This document shows positions 63,451 through 64,000 of a DNA stretch of 64,000 nt, piece by piece; within the stretch, counting starts at the first letter, position 1; each line of letters begins with the position of its first letter. A model generated the notes under the pieces. That model made no database searches and had not been told where the DNA came from. It saw nothing but the letters and a program-made list of their open reading frames with translations. A program made the position numbers and the translations under genes. Source of the stretch: Okapia johnstoni. Its lineage: Eukaryota; Chordata; Mammalia; Artiodactyla; Giraffidae. Location of the stretch: the NCBI GenBank assembly GCA_024291935.2, contig CM044315.1:79404385-79468384 (forward strand). The letters are read 5' to 3'.

Positions 63451-64000
63451 TCGCCGCGGGCCATGCCACCGCACGTCCCGACTGTCCAGCCCCCAGTCCC
63501 TAGCATTTCAGCAGTCTGGACACTAGCGGATTCCCAACATTTCAGCTGTTTTCTGGACAACCCCTGGAGCTGCCACTGGTAACGCACAGCCACAAGTTGG
63601 AACCCAGCATCCCTCAAACAAGTGCTTTCCTCCAGGATTCTCAGTTTCTAACGGGATACCACCATGCACTATGGTGTGCCCACACCAGAAACTTGAAAGT
63701 GAGTCGTCCTTGATCCCACCCTCCTTCAGTTTCTCGCGCTCAATTCTTCTCTCACCTCAGAGTCTACCTTTAAAGGTCTTTTAAACCTTCTCATCTCCAC
63801 CTCTGTGTATCTCCTACTTATCCTTCTAGACCTGTTTGAAAAATATAATTTCTTCTCTACTCCAATCTCTACCCTCAGTATAGCTTATACAGATTTTTAT
63901 CAGACCATTCCAGGGACGGGACCTTGTGTGAGTCATGAGTGAACCCAGAGCTCGGCACAGCACTTGGCACAGTCAAGACATCCCTGTGTATTTCTTCAGT
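63451..64000. other. RNF220: RNF220 upstream intron, right edge
   Basis: The GC content drops after the CpG island and the remaining sequence is C/T-rich. I see no exon or young repeat in it. The upstream RNF220 exons lie beyond the window. Confidence 0.6.

Noticed and set aside
62597..63526. 309-codon plus-strand open frame at the right CpG island
   Set aside because: It overlaps the RNF220 exon antisense and runs through GC-rich DNA where stops are rare. The product is Gly/Pro/Arg/Ala-rich without domains.

Overview
This window is nuclear DNA from a ruminant mammal, most likely a bovid such as cattle, buffalo, sheep or goat. The evidence is the dense set of Bov-tA/Bov-A2 SINEs and BovB LINE fragments, plus CHR-type tRNA-Glu SINEs shared by ruminants, hippos and whales. 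The genes are spliced and mammalian. I see no bacterial-type operon, CRISPR array or novel defence system.

Three genes are recognisable, in the same order and relative orientation as the block of human chromosome 1p34.1 (ARMH1, TMEM53, RNF220). (1) ARMH1 lies on the minus strand. Only its first coding exon (7223-7428, plus a little 5'UTR) is in the window; a predicted non-coding first exon lies near 23804, and the rest of the gene runs off the left edge. (2) TMEM53 lies on the plus strand and is complete, with three coding exons at 24134-24194, 35666-35787 and 40390-41091. It starts in a CpG island that also appears to serve ARMH1 in the opposite direction. (3) RNF220 lies on the minus strand, convergent with TMEM53. 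Its last ten coding exons (44567-62761) and its 3'UTR (to about 43640) are present. They encode 290 residues, matching human residues 277-566, including the C-terminal RING finger. The N-terminal half lies beyond the right edge. A second CpG island (about 62800-63450), just upstream of the first of these exons, looks like an internal RNF220 promoter.

Layout: 1-23.8 kb is ARMH1 intron packed with transposons (BovB, Bov-tA, CHR SINEs, a long ancient L2, a MaLR LTR, a PSMG3 processed pseudogene). 23.8-24.5 kb is the bidirectional promoter. 24.2-41.1 kb is TMEM53, with a long L1 remnant and a hAT transposon in intron 1. 41.1-43.6 kb is a short convergent intergenic gap. 43.6-62.8 kb is RNF220, with almost no young SINEs and several AT-rich, homeodomain-site-rich stretches that look like conserved regulatory DNA. 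62.8-64 kb is the internal CpG island and intron.

The observations most worth checking are: a chimeric Bov-tA/BovB/Bov-tA element with one perfect target-site duplication, whose 269-bp core is identical to a second BovB copy 1.6 kb away; a TMEM53 reading frame that appears to have lost its ancestral stop and now runs through the AATAAA poly(A) signal; a GC-AG intron in RNF220; and paired RFX-like X-boxes in the ARMH1/TMEM53 promoter. Family and orthologue assignments come from recognition of the translated sequence, not from a database search.
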